This document shows, piece after piece, positions 42,701 to 54,796 of a stretch of DNA of 64,000 nt. Source of the DNA: Apostichopus japonicus (Eukaryota > Echinodermata > Holothuroidea > Aspidochirotida > Stichopodidae); the NCBI RefSeq assembly GCF_037975245.1, contig NC_092580.1, positions 3,820,501 through 3,884,500 on the forward strand, written 5' to 3'. The notes under the pieces were generated by a model. It searched no databases, was not told the origin of the DNA, and worked only from the letters and a program-made list of their open reading frames with translations. Position numbers and translations under genes: made by a program. Numbering within the stretch: position 1 is the first letter of the stretch; every line of letters begins with the position of its first letter.

Positions 42701-45700
42701 TTAATGCTGTTTGTACCTGCTTTATATAAACCCTAATGCACACGGTATCATCATTCACATAGAATAATAATATCAGGGGTCTAAGATATATGGATATAAA
42801 TATCAAGAAGATTATAAATATATTTAAATATTTGTTGCAGCTTGATGTATAATTTCTTCTTGAGAAGAGCTCTGTGTTTGGATTATTGGCATACTATTTG
42901 CATACTCATAATTAGGAAACGATTTGTATTCTAACATCAATCAATTTATGTGATCAAATTTGGCATCATGTATCGCCCACATGCTCTGCACAGGTAGTTT
43001 TATTCCACTTGTCTTTAATGTATTTGCTTTCGTCAGTCAAACGCACACACAGCCTTCACTGATGCCAACACTTTATCGTGAAAGCTTCTAAACCCTTACA
43101 GATACTCGTCAAAATCTGTTTAACTAATAAGACATGTGATCACATTTAGAACACAGATGAAGAAAAAACCACAGAGCTCTCTCTCTCTCTCTCTCGCATG
43201 GCTGCATAATTAAGCATTTTCCACTTCTCAAAATCCCTTCCTTATTACCGGAAGTCCAATTGCTAGCTGCTCATTACCATGTCAAAGACTGTAACTGTGG
43301 GACGTAAATGTCACTATTCACCGCAGGACACGGCGTGACGACAACGAATTTCATAATTATGTTAAGAAACTTTGAATGGCAGCAGGCTTTGCAGCTCGCT
43401 GTTAACACGATACTGAGCTTGACGTCGACGTGATGATGCATTCCGATACCAATCTCGTTCCCTATGAGGTAACGATAATCAAACACCTGGAAATCTTCAC
43501 GTCTTAATTACTTAAGCACAGATCTCACTGCAACTGCTTATATACCCTACGAGCAATTCCAGACGTACAACGCTTCTTACATTTTGAGATTTTTCTTTCA
43601 CATTAAGTTTGCTTTTCTCCCATTTGCTTTTTGTTTGTTTTGTTTTTTCATCTTCTTATTTTCTCGGCTATTTTATCTGCTGAACTTCATCCTAGTTTAC
43701 TCCAGATCACCGCTGGCTTGATTTACGTTCATTTTTCCTAAAATTAATGAATTCATCTATCTTCTTCGTTTACGACATGCCAAAGACTGACAATAATAGC
43801 CACACCTTATGACAAAAAGCATGCTTACTGTAAACTAACCAACCAACCTTATGGATCATTTGAAACGACTGATGGATAACGACAAAAACCAACTGTTAGA
43901 TTAATATAAACTTTGAGTAAGAGAAGTGACATGTAAACAATACAGAGGCTGTTCTTCTTTGTAACAAATTAATATACCTAGCTATAGGACATTTGCCCTC
44001 CCTCAACCCATGGTTAGTTCCTGCACATTTTAAGTTGACAGCACATAAGACACACACAAACTTGGCATCTCTATCCCATCAGTTCAGCCCCAAAATACTT
44101 CAAAACCTTCAGCTTGCCTAGCCACTTTGCATTGTAAAAACTTTACTATATAGAAAGTGACCATCAACAATATGGAGTGTCCTTACATCACTGCCAAGTG
44201 CCAACCCCATGTGGACCTACCTCTCCTTCATATCTCTTTCGGTCTGCGATAGCCTTCTCCTGATGTGGCCTCTTCTCTTCCTCATTCATCAGCCCCCATT
44301 TGGCACCGCAAGCCTTTGTTATTTCACTCGCCTGTTGGGTATGACAAAACATTTTCCATAAGTCAAACTGTTCTAGCGAGTGCTAAGTAAACCCACAAAA
44401 CACATGTGGAACATTAAGGACTAATTGAGGGCAGTATCACAAACCATTAAAACTGGGGTAATGTTCACCTTTCTATAGTCAGGTAAGACAGTCATGTTAC
44501 ATTAAGATTTGCAACTAGGCAGACAAATGAAAAGATCAACGTATTGATATATATCAACTAAGTTAATTCAGTAGCTGCCAAACCTACCAACCGAACAGAA
44601 CATAGGCACAGGCTAACTAACCCATTACTGTAAATAGAACATAGGCACAGGCTAACAAACCCATCACTGTAGATACAACATAGGCACAGGCTAACTATTA
44701 ACCCATTACTGTAGATACAACATAGGTACAGGCTAACTAACCCATCACTGTAGATAGAACATAGGCACAGGCTAACTAACCCATCACTGTAGATCATAGG
44801 CACAGGCTAACTATTAACTCATTACTGTAGATACAACATAGGTACAGGCTAACTAACCCATCACTGTAGATAGAACATAGGCACAGGCTAACTAACCCAT
44901 CACTGTAGATACAACATAGGCACAGGCTAACTAACCCATCACTGTATATAGAACATAGGCACAGGCTAACTAACCCATCACTGTAGATACAACATAGGCA
45001 CAGGCTAACTAACCCATCACTGTAGAACATAGACACAGGCTAACTAACCCATCACTGTAGATAGAACATAGGCACAGGCTAACTAACCCATCACTGTAGA
45101 ACATAGGCACACGCTAACTAACCCATCACTGTTCTCCTTCCTGATATACATTTATAACATTTATGTATCATCTTACCAGATGGCATGGTAACAGTTGAAC
45201 TCTCCCCTCCCCCTTCCACCAACCAGCTCAAAGACCACACATTTCATGTGTGATCACTTCTTAACCATCGTATCTCCAAGGTAGCAGATTCCAAACCATA
45301 TAATTACTGATATTTTGTACTCATGTCCAGATCTGGTAATTAAGGGTAACTTATGATTAGTGATTGATAACAGCTTGCAACTGAGCATTCTAGGTCATGT
45401 TTATCTTCGCCATGCAAGAATTAATAGATCAAAAGCTGCAATGAGACCCAGGCAAAGTTATCAAGACTATATCACAAGCTCTGTACAGTAATGGATAACT
45501 ACTATATTAACATATAACATCAACTGCAATTTTACTAATCAATTTAATAATAAATTGTAAGTATCTACTGCTGTTAATTATATGTGATAAATTACTCCTG
45601 TATTGACAATCGATGGCCCCCTCCATTGATACTGCACCCTATCAAAATTACATGGCAACTTGCTCACAAATACCCCCAAACCATCCGTACTACATTTTCG

Positions 45701-48399
45701 ACCATGCAGTTTTCCAAATTTGGTTCAATAGTCATTGAACCGTACGCTGCTGCAGCAGTGTTAACAGGCAATTTTAAAACAGGAAGTTCAGCTACCTGCT
45801 GTGGCTACCTGTCCAAACAGACGGACCTGGACGTGATCCGTCACTGACAGGAAGCCTTTGGGCCAGCTATGTAAACAAGGAGCAATCATGGCAGGATAAC
45901 ATTAAAACGCCAGACGCTTCCTCCCGCCACATATAATACTACCCCAAAGAAAACTCTTGTATTGACCCAAAAGCCTTAACTGTCAAGAATGGCAATAGAC
46001 GTGCACAAATCATTCTGGAATGCAGCTATTAACGGGTTAAGCCAACAGCATCATCACAATCTAAATGACCAATGGAAGTGTGAGCTCTGACAGCAGTGCG
46101 GAGGCAATGCAGTGAGGTAGCTTAAATATAACCGCCATCATCCCACGGATGTTACTACACAGCAAACTGTCATGCACAACGTTGGTGTTCCGCTGCTTCA
46201 CAACTATACTGAGGCAGATTCGTTAAACTTTTAACGTACAAGTCCATTGGGTTTGTGTGGAAAAGCAATTTACAACTTGATGCAAAATGAGCATTGTTAG
46301 GCTTCTAAGTGTTCTGTCTACAGAGAGAGTGATGTGGTTTCCCATATCAGTTGCACCTTCTGTATCTTGAAAACGTGGAATATATATAATAAGATGCAAA
46401 CCCATTTTTAAACATTTTAAACCCTATACTCTAGGCACATCTCAATCTATGGTTTGTGAAGACCAATAAACCAACAACCCTGGTGGTGCATAATTGCTTA
46501 AAACATGCTAGTGAAATTCATCTCAAAACTATGATCATGTTATGGTATGTGGGAGTGTGAAACAGAAAAGCATGTTTTATGAGCACCTCTGATACTGGAC
46601 AATGCTAGCACTTTAAGCCCAAAACTCCAAGACACCAAAATCTCCCAAATGATCACGAAACAACTAGTTGCAATCAATCCTAAAGTAAATAACTGCTTGA
46701 GCGAAAGCATGCACCATTGTTGACGTGGTCTATTTAGAGGTTTGCAAACGAGCAGGTGATCCACATTACTGAACTATAAAATAAATATTGTTGTTACAGG
46801 TTCATACACTGCTGCTACATATGACCAGAAATTAATGTCTTTGTCATCTATGTCATCACTTTAAAATTGTGCAATGTTAATCATAAGCAATATATATATA
46901 CTAGGTCAACATCTGCAACTGATCAAAATTGTGTATGTAAACCACCTATTATGCATTCATTCTGACCTGGCAGACTGCATTGTCGTTATGCAAAGTGGAT
47001 AAACTTGTCTCATCTGAATGATAGTCTGAAATGCGGCCACTCATTAATATAATCGCTGGTCAGCCTTGAGGACTCTAGGAAAACACTGAGCTGGTCTGTC
47101 AATTGATTTTTGTTCAGTGAAATAACAAACACACACAGAGCAAAACAGGTTTGTCTTGAAAAATGATATGGACAAAGCCATTTCATGAAACTGTTGCCAC
47201 GGTGACAGCAAATGAACAACCACTGCAAAGAAGTTACACAAGCATGGAATGCAAACAGCCCCCCGGGTATCATTAATTCCACAGGTTCCAAAGACCTGAT
47301 TTGAATATGCAAATGAGCCTGTTTAATATGCACAAAAACTGTGTTGGCTTCTTTTTCTGGTGCAAGTATGTAATTACTGGTATTACTGCTGCTGTGGCCA
47401 GTGGGGTTCCTTATTAGCTATTGCATGAGTAGCTTGGACTGGGAATACAACATGAATAATGAAAAATGACAACCAGTAGACTGGCAAATAGAGGAAAGTG
47501 CCAATGAGCAGGAACAAGGCAATCGATATTTTTTCACATTGTTATTGTAGTGTGCATGCATGCTACAATATTGGCATTACTGGCCAAGTGCACACGACTG
47601 GACGTTTCATATAATCTAGCTGCGTAGCCAACTTCTTTTGAGCCTGTCAGGGCGCTCACAAGTGCCCATCACTCTGTAGGTACTTACATGACTATACTCC
47701 CTGTAGTGTCGTCCGCCCAAAAAATAACACCATGAACAACCGCAAAGTTCTTCCTAATACTGCAAGCCCTCCACGCGCACTACAACACTGTGTATTTGCA
47801 GGCAAATGCAGTTCTAGTTACGGAATGTATTTTAAAATTGATTGATGGGAAAGTAGCCTACTAATCATGAATGGAATTTCTTCTGATGATCACAATTTTT
47901 CACCAGATAGTATAGCAAAGAATCCCAACAAATGTTTTGGCACTTGGTAAATATGGGGGTGCATGTCTTGAAAAATTTACACTAAGGCTGCCAGTGAGGG
48001 TTATGTAATTGGAGGTGGATATAACATGGCTTGTGTAGAAAATTGTGCAAGTTAAAATCCAATGCGAAAACATTGCTCAACACTGTTAAGTCCAAACAGA
48101 ACCGAAATCCTTCTGCACGTCTGTAAACCAGCTTGTTCCTAACATTTGTCTTCGACTTACCCTAGGAATTTGATCGCCCTCCTTCACGTAATTCTTGCGA
48201 AAAACTTCTAAGAAGAAAAAGTAAGCAGTCTTGGCACGCTTGACGTGGGAGCCTGGACGGTTGCGTTTTCTTCGTTTCTTGCCCTTGTCTGCCAGAGGCT
48301 TCCTGCCTCTCTTCTTGGGAAAGTAGACAGAGGACATGGCAGGATCCGGGTACGACAGTTCCGTTGGTGTATGGTGCAGACCATGTTGTATGGAATAAT
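36259..48399 (-). CDS. Two-HMG-box chromatin protein (four C-terminal coding exons, 5' end not found)
   Basis: HMG-box proteins of the HMGB type bend DNA and act in the nucleus on chromatin and transcription. Four minus-strand exons (48399-48161, 44331-44221, 42311-42066, 36738-36259) join in phase to about 357 residues. Order: a short N-terminal part; a very basic stretch KKRGRKPLADKGKKRRKRNR with an AT-hook-like RGRKP; box A from KTAYFFFLEVFRKNY to EKAIADRKRYEGE; box B from KPPTAYFYFLTDFRARM to VEYKKYQEAMEEW; an Ala/Thr-rich then Met/Gln-rich region; and an acidic tail DDEEYEDEDYEEEG. Two tandem boxes and an acidic tail recall HMGB1-like proteins and Drosophila Dsp1. The AT-hook-like start and the long Ala/Gln region set it apart, so I give no symbol. 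The gene is convergent with the CFAP54-like gene. An upstream exon must supply one base to the first codon seen here, unless translation starts at the in-frame ATG near 48,337. Confidence 0.85.
37607..40770. repeat. Tandem array of about 270-360 bp units in the last intron of the HMG gene
   Basis: Nine landmarks of the form TTGGTTGCA(A/T)CCCA occur at about 37733, 38406, 38675, 38960, 39276, 39682, 40038, 40398 and 40608. Full units contain, in order, an AATAGTGCATTTAATCCA block, a CATCCTTATGTGTCCAGATT block, a T-rich stretch before the landmark, a GATGGGGACGAGGTGACGATG minisatellite-like core, GATGCTTCCTC, and CACTGCAGGGGATGCTTACA. The units near 39,545-40,500 are almost identical with a period of about 357 bp, so that part expanded most recently. 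Flanking units are shorter and more diverged. Stretches of the minus strand are open (up to 148 codons), but each unit ends in a stop. Confidence 0.88.
37860..38262. mobile_element. hAT-like element fragments, tandemly duplicated, inside the array
   Basis: Two copies of a block of about 160 bp carry GGTTAGGCAGATTTCCCAT, GACTTAGTG and GGCTACCATGTGGTCGA. The same words (CACTTAGTGTG, GGCTACCATGTGGTCGAAG) occur in the hAT-like element at about 18,780-18,820, and both places are rich in CCGGTACCC-type ends. No intact termini were found. Confidence 0.6.
40790..41415. repeat. TTGAAC/TTAAAC hexamer-based array
   Basis: Runs of AACTTGAACTTAAACTTGAA are broken by a recurring spacer, TGACTATTTTAAGTAAATTA, which gives higher-order units of about 50-70 bp. 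At least five spacer copies are visible between 41,040 and 41,330. Confidence 0.9.
41509..41722. repeat. 24-bp G-rich minisatellite
   Basis: Units of GAACAATGGAGGGGTGTGAG plus GGGT repeat about eight times, the first five nearly perfect. The plus strand has many G runs. Minus-strand frames through it encode HTPPLFTP or HPSIVHPS repeats and are not genes. Confidence 0.92.
42066..42311 (-). CDS. HMG gene: exon with complete box B
   Basis: The acceptor is TATGGTTACAG and the donor GTACAG. Its 82 codons in phase 0 start MAMYRKVRDPDKPKKPPTAY and run through FYFLTDFRARMKGK, RRLTEICGEEWNKLTEDQKR and PYLDRVAVEYKKYQEAMEEW to RKK. This is a full second HMG box with its conserved aromatic, Trp and Pro-Tyr positions. 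The first codons continue the box A linker. Confidence 0.92.
44221..44331 (-). CDS. HMG gene: exon with second half of box A
   Basis: The acceptor is ATACCCAACAG and the donor GTAGGT. Its 37 codons in phase 0 read ASEITKACGAKWGLMNEEEK, then RPHQEKAIADRKRYEGE. The Trp, the EKRP turn and the basic third helix are hallmarks of an HMG box. Confidence 0.88.
44600..45132. repeat. 39-bp minisatellite in the intron that splits box A
   Basis: Fourteen copies of AACCCATCACTGTAGATACA plus ACATAGGCACAGGCTAACT, with a few shortened units. It starts 269 bp into the intron, counted from the end of the 44,221-44,331 exon. Minus-strand frames through it give SDGLVSLCLC repeats and are by-products. Confidence 0.92.
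45133..48160 (-). other. Remainder of the intron between the two halves of HMG box A
   Basis: No exon with matching phase is needed or seen. A few short frames (for example 47,010-47,333 minus) lack protein character. A short AT dinucleotide run lies near 46,892. Confidence 0.5.
48161..48399 (-). CDS. HMG gene: exon with basic N-terminus and first half of box A
   Basis: The acceptor is TTTGATTTTAG and the donor GTAAGT. It enters with two bases of a codon begun upstream. It encodes YSIQHGLHHTPTELSYPDPA, then MSSVYFPKKRGRKP, the Lys/Arg-rich stretch, and AKTAYFFFLEVFRKNYVKEG to DQIPR. The in-frame Met of MSSVYF is a possible start. An earlier ATG in the exon is out of frame. Confidence 0.85.
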
Positions 48400-49507
48400 C
48401 TAAAATCAAAGAAAACAGAAGTGGGTAATATCATACCAACAGGAACAAGACACCAACCGATTTATACCACAAAAGTCAAATGATGTGTAATGATGATGAT
48501 GGGGATACTGTGTCAGTAGGAAAACAATTATGAACATCTCCAACTACAAAACTCCAGGAATACAAATACTACCAAGTAAGGCTTTGCTCATTTATTTGAT
48601 AAGGTTCCCTCCCTCAAAGGTTCACTCATCAATAGGTGCAATATTTTGGTCGAATGGAATAGCTCATTTTCACTGACAGTCGAATTGCTCCCAGCTTGGG
48701 CTATTGTGGATATGAGGCCAACATTGTTGACCCTCTCTGCCATACTTGACAGACTATGTGACCTTTCATGACACATCATCTACACACAGAAGGAACTACC
48801 ATTCAACTAGACATCACCAAAGGACTGAAACCATCGGGAACGACAAAAGCAGTGAGTATTTGTTAGGCAATCGTGGGAGATTGTTTTAGCATTTCCAATG
48901 ATAACCATAGCGCTCAGTGCATTAGAATTCATTAGGCTGTATTGTGCGGGAGTGATTGAGCACATGTATAACAGGAAGATATTACAGATTAATACAGGAC
49001 TTTATATACATTAGCTGACCCTCAGAGGGTGACCAACAACACATATATGCATAGGCCATAGAGTAAAAGGGTGTGCTTTTGCGTGATTAATATTCCATTG
49101 TATAGGGCAACCATTAAAGATCTACAGGCCAGAGAATGAATTCATACAAAGTATTAGTAAATTAGTTAATGGTAGCAGAACCTTAATAGAGGGCATAAGA
49201 TATGTAGTGAATTATTACAAGGTGTGCTATTGCTTAGATACTACTGAACTCAAATTTTGTTTCATGTGTAATAAAATTGTTGGGGACTTTGACCTGGAAG
49301 AGCCTGCACCCATCACTCATTCTTATAGAAACTACTCACACAATTAGAACACCCATGTGGTATGCACATAACGGTGAAATTAATCTACAAAACTGTTGCA
49401 ATACAGTAAAGACACAAAGTCCAGTGCTTTGTTCTTTAAGATCAACATGTGTCAACTTCAACAAATCGGGACAGTCCTGTTCAAATACAATTTGATTCCA
49501 ATTTCTT

Positions 49508-49575
49508 AATTCTCCGCTTCCTCCTCCTACCCCCCTCCTCCTCCTACCCCCCTCCTCCTCCCCCCCACCCCTCCT
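49508..49575. repeat. Polypyrimidine tract (CCTCCT/CCCCCC)
   Basis: Nearly uninterrupted C/T over about 65 bp with two copies of CTCCTCCTACCCCCCTCCTC. The complementary strand is polypurine and could form triplex DNA. Confidence 0.8.
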
Positions 49576-52500
49576 AAACAACCCTTCCCCCTCTTCGAAT
49601 CCTGAACCAAGTTAAAACCAATCATCCTAGTAAGCTTGCAGATGACAGAGGTGAAGGCATTATAAGAATCACAGAGGTAAAGAAAATGGTGAAGTACTTA
49701 AAGAGAGCTGATCTGTTATTTTGCCTGGCAAGTGTAGTTATTTATCAGACACAAATTCACTGTTCAAGCGAATAATCACCAGACAGTTTCAACATGTTTA
49801 TGTGTTTACAAAGAGAATCAAAGTGGCCAAGAATAAAGAGCTGTTGTAAGCTTTCACTTCTGAAACCTGTTTGACATGGTAAAGACAGACCTCTTGAAAA
49901 CTTGTTCACACAATTAGTATTAGACTGATTCTGTCCTGCCAAAATCTTTCCAAGATTCTGTCAAAGTGATGCATACATTTGTTCTAATGTAGTTATGGAA
50001 TTCCGCATTAAAGGAAGTCCAAACCGGGGGTTTGCAATGTTACTTTCCCCCCTTTGTGGCCCAGCAAAATAAATGTGATAATTTGAACATTGGTATAAAT
50101 TCCACATAATCTTGAGAAAGCAATGGATTAACCTACAAAACTTTCTTCCTAAAGCCAAAAACCTGAAACTAAGCTATTTTGCATGTCACAACCAGAGCAG
50201 TTTTTAAATTTTTTATTTCCCCTTATTAAAATATGGTTCTACTAATAACCACCCAATTGCATCTGAAACACTGTCCATTTAGAACTTACATTTGCACCCA
50301 CTGTAGCTTTACAATAACAAATAAACTGTTCATTGGTACCGAATAATGCAGTCATTTAAAGGCAAAAGTTGCACATTGACAGACACAAGTCCATTGTCCA
50401 ACTTTGCACTACTGTTGTCTACATGGGTGAATCTGGGGGCACCAGAATATAACTTTTTTGTTACTAGAAGTAATTAGGTAACCATCTGCTTAAATGTGCT
50501 CTGTATGAGGATATCTAGTGACTTGCAGGAAGGAGTTGGAAATCAAAGCAGCCTATATCTCTTTCCTGTGTGATGCAGCTACAGATGTTGGTACCTTTTT
50601 ATTACACATTTCCACCTACATGACAGGATACTAAACACAAAAGTAATGCTTAGTTTCACAAGTATTTACAATATTAGGAGCCATAACACCTCCCTTCCTC
50701 CCTCTATCATTTGTTATGAATTGCTCATTTTATTCCTGTTTGTTTCTTTTCTTGACCTGGTATAAATCAATACTTTCATAATTAAACAATTTTTTTTGTT
50801 AAATTAAAAAATGCAAGTTATATGCAGGGTACCGGGAAATCACGCACATGCCTACAGAGAAAACCGCTTCACTTCGGTAACTCCTCTTTCGCTCTCCTGT
50901 TCAGTATTTTTTTTACCTTTCTCTTTATTAACGCTTATCGCAGATCTGCACTTAAATCAACACACAGTGGTCTTGCATGCATTCTGCATGCAGCCTACGA
51001 CATAGCTATGCATTAATTAAAATTATCCCGTCTTCCTTCTCCCCTTGCAAACGTCAGTTTTTTTCTCCCCTAATAGCCATCCCTGAACGAGTTTACCGTG
51101 GGTTTGACGCAACCGTCTCCCCGCAAATGAAATGAGTTGTTAGAGAAGTATCGTCTTACCCACTTAGGACACAATTTAATCCTCTATGCTCAATCCCATT
51201 CAGTTGCCAATCTGAATACTGCATTAGCAAACTCTCGGAGCTTTCTCTGTTTTTCGCCCGAGCTATACACTTCATTAATATCCCCGGAATGAAATGAACA
51301 CCCCAGCCAGCCAATTAATGCAATGGTGAACGTGACATTGTGTGTAAATTCAATATTTTTTCTTTCCCTCTCTTGTGTAGCAGAGTTTTCTTGCTTGTGT
51401 TCATGTTCTCAGCTGCTTCTAGATGAATAGCTAATCAGTTTTCATCCATTCTCTCGTGCCACTCCTTGCCTCAGAAAAAAAACACAACATCGCAACATGG
51501 ATGTCAGCAAAGTTTGGTTACGGGGGAAGAGCGTTGGTTTGGGATTATAAAAAATTATTGCGTAGCTGTGTTTAAAAAGACCATATTTGCAAAACACTCG
51601 TTCTCCGTGGTGGCATTTAAGTCGCCTCTTGATGGCTTTTTAACGTATTGACATTTGTCAAGTTCTTGGTGTGATGAACATGCTGTCAACCCTTACATAT
51701 TAAAATACAAACTTAGCCAGCTCGATCAGGACTGGAAATATTCAAAAGAGAATCATTTATATGACACGTAAACATACAAACTTAAAACATTTTCAAGGGC
51801 TGGATACATTCATGTGAGGGTTAATCTCATTTCTACTGCTTCTGCCATCTGTTCATTAAGGCTTACCCTTAGAACTTCTTTTTATCTTTCTTTCTCACTT
51901 CCTTTTGTCAAACTTTCTTTGTTTCCTTTTCTCTTTTCTACATTCTTTATAAATTTCTACGTAACACCTGACAATGTTTCAATATACACCAACATTTTGG
52001 GTAGGCTATGCAGAGGTCTGTATTTTTGACAAATATAAAATATAAAAAGATTGAAGATGACAAGAAACTAGAACAGCAATGCAGAGCTCTGAATGTCAAC
52101 AATCTATGATAACAGTTCATTGCTGTTGCATGTTGTAAGACAACATAGTCAGACAAATGCATGGTCGCTCGCCCATGTTAAATGTTTTAACTTGCCTATG
52201 GCATAAGTCTTTACTCTTTGCTTTGTAAAATGTTTATGGCAAAAAATTACAAAACTGACGGCCAACTACAATCTTAAATTAACAATTAGACCACAATCAC
52301 ATTTGCACAAAATTTGTGGTTAAACAGTATGCCTGTAGTAGGCATAAAGATTATCCACATTGCCTGCTATGAACACTTTTCATGGACCATCGCAAAAAGT
52401 TTGCAAAACCATAACACCTTTTGCTAGACGCCTAAATTTATTCCTTTCGATGAAATTATATATCACATTTATTTAATAAACTTCCAAAAACAAAACCGCA

Positions 52501-53297
52501 TATTTCTTTGTAAGACTAGCCTTTTGCATGTTAATTTAGCAAAGTTGCCAAAAGCTACAGGAACTTAGGCTTGCCCATTTCAACATTTTCATACATGTGC
52601 AATCCGTGCTCCACATAGCTAGATGCAGAGTAAAGACACATGTGAAACCACTGCTGCGGAGCTAATCTGTATGCCTTCATGTTTCACACCTGAATTCAGG
52701 AGGCCTGTCAAGCATTTGTTTTCGAACTAAGCCTTGAAAGGCGGTCTAACCTGAAGAAAAACCAAGTCCAAATCTAATTTGAAAATAGACCTAACATTAG
52801 ACAATACTGCCATTCTTTGATCTGACAATATTTACAAAGATTTCATGTATTATCTTAGCTAGTTGGCTGCAGTGGGCCAGGCTTTGATAAATACCCATGT
52901 TTTGGTTTGGTACAGGTTGGTACAATTTTTTTCCATACTGTATTGTCATGTCCCACTTCAGAGCACTCGTAGTGTCGTTATGAGCAGTATGAATATCATG
53001 TTTCTATGGGTTTAAGGTCTGAAACTGTTTAAACTGACAATAACAGTGCTTTGAAGCATGACATTGAGAGGTATTAGCATTAGGAAATTGTCCCAACTGG
53101 CTGCAGGTACCAGTGAAATACTGTAAGTATGCATCTCCCATCAATTTGGCCAATCAATAACATTCACACATATGCTCAAGACATGAACCCCGGGGATTTC
53201 AAAAGAGAAACATGCAGGTTTTACTTAAGGGGACCTATTGTAAAATGTGTAACAATACAGTCTGCATCTCTAAGGACTTGGGGTGGAGCAGTACTAA

Positions 53298-53390
53298 ACA
53301 TGACACCCACTAACACGACACACGCTACTAACATGACACCCACTAATATGACACCTACTACAATGACACCCACAACATGACACCCACTAG
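53298..53390. repeat. Short minisatellite of ACATGACACCCACTA units
   Basis: About six imperfect units of 13-17 bp, all containing ACACCCAC or ACACCTAC. The frame MTPTNMTP on the plus strand is a product of the repeat. Confidence 0.8.
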
Positions 53391-54690
53391 AAGCATTCAC
53401 AATATTGACGGTCACAATAAGTAGAGCTTATTTTGTCATTCTGTTCATTTCAGTTAAGTTTATTTCCACAATAAAACAACAAGGATGAAATCAGTAACAA
53501 TTCCAAAGAAGCGGAGGAGAGCTGAAGAAGCTAGATGCTTTTACTGTATCTTGACGATCACCTATGATAAATATAATGAATTCGCTGAAAAAATAACAAG
53601 GACATCGCATCTCCTGTCAAGCATTATCTCAATACGTAGTTAACATACTGAGATTTAGAATCAATAGAAATTTGCAACGCTGTACAAAACTGAACCATAT
53701 AAATGCTATAACAATTGGGAAGAATCATATCATAATAAAATTGGACAAATTTCATTGCCTTACATACAGCCTTTGATGTTACACATTGCTAAGCTAGACA
53801 GGACATACTGTATCTATAACAATTAAAACTCTTACATGGACTTGATGTTCATTGACTCCCAAGGGTTGCTATGTTTTGCACAATGCGTATACTCCAGAAC
53901 CTATCGGTTTGGGTATTTACGAACAAGGATACTGGCATTTGGGTAGCTTAGGAGAGTGTGTTAGTGTGGTAGGAGACAGGTAAGAGAGGAGTAGATCCAT
54001 ACCATCACAAATATTGTTTGTGAAACATTCTTTTCTTTGCAGAAGATGACTACTAAAGGGACACAACATTCTATTCCAACCTGTCTAAGACTATGCGTAC
54101 TTAGTTAATCGTATGCCGTCTGGTGTATGGAAGTAATGGTTTGCACGAAGAGAACCTTGTTATACACAGGACGACGACCAAGACGACAAGTTCACAGATC
54201 ATACGATTATGACATACAGTATTGTATGTAAACTATTACAGTGTACACTAAAAGCTGGGAAAATGTTATTTGGTGTCTTAAAAGAAAACTTTCAAGTACA
54301 GTACTACACAGTGTGCGAACAAACAATGTCTCATTGTCCAAGAAAGAAAAACAATAGGAAGAAGACCAACAACAACACAAAACAATAACAAAACTTTGTA
54401 GCACTGGACTTGTGAGAGTAATTAATTACAGCACCTGACAAACTAAAGAAAACAGAGAGCTCTGGCTTTTAGGAATTGTTAAGTACTGCTTTAGCATTAT
54501 TATAGGTTCTGTGTTATCTGTTAAGGATTTGAGAAGCCATGAAGCTACGTGGTGGATCTTACTATGTAACAAAACCGTAAAATATGGATCTCCTTAAATA
54601 TGCTGTTCAATTGTCATCTGGCCATCCTACCAGCGATTTAACTGATCGACATATATAGCCTAGTCCAATCGAAATCCATCTATCCATCTA

Positions 54691-54796
54691 TCCAGAGAGC
54701 TCTATCTTTGTATGATCTAGCAAGAGAGCACTATCTTTGTAGCTAGATAGAGTGCAGTATCTTTGTAGCTAGATAGAGTGCACTATCTTCTCTTTG
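54691..54796. repeat. 29-bp tandem repeat (TATCTTTGTAGCTAGATAGAG)
   Basis: Four imperfect units built on AGAGTGCACTATCTTTGTAG. Each unit contains a short self-complementary CTAGATAG/TATCT element. Confidence 0.8.

Noticed and set aside
44558-45036. Minus-strand frames with SDGLVSLCLC repeats
   Set aside because: They are products of the 39-bp minisatellite (39 is a multiple of three, so the frame persists).
4850-45132. CRISPR-like regular repeats
   Set aside because: The arrays have no unique spacers of constant length, no cas genes, and lie in introns of an animal genome.
45584-45847. 87-codon plus-strand frame
   Set aside because: It sits inside an HMG intron on the other strand with no family resemblance. 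The length is within chance.
49585-49610. TTCGAATCCT resembling a tRNA B box
   Set aside because: There is no matching A box at the right distance and no cloverleaf. I saw no tRNA gene anywhere in the window.
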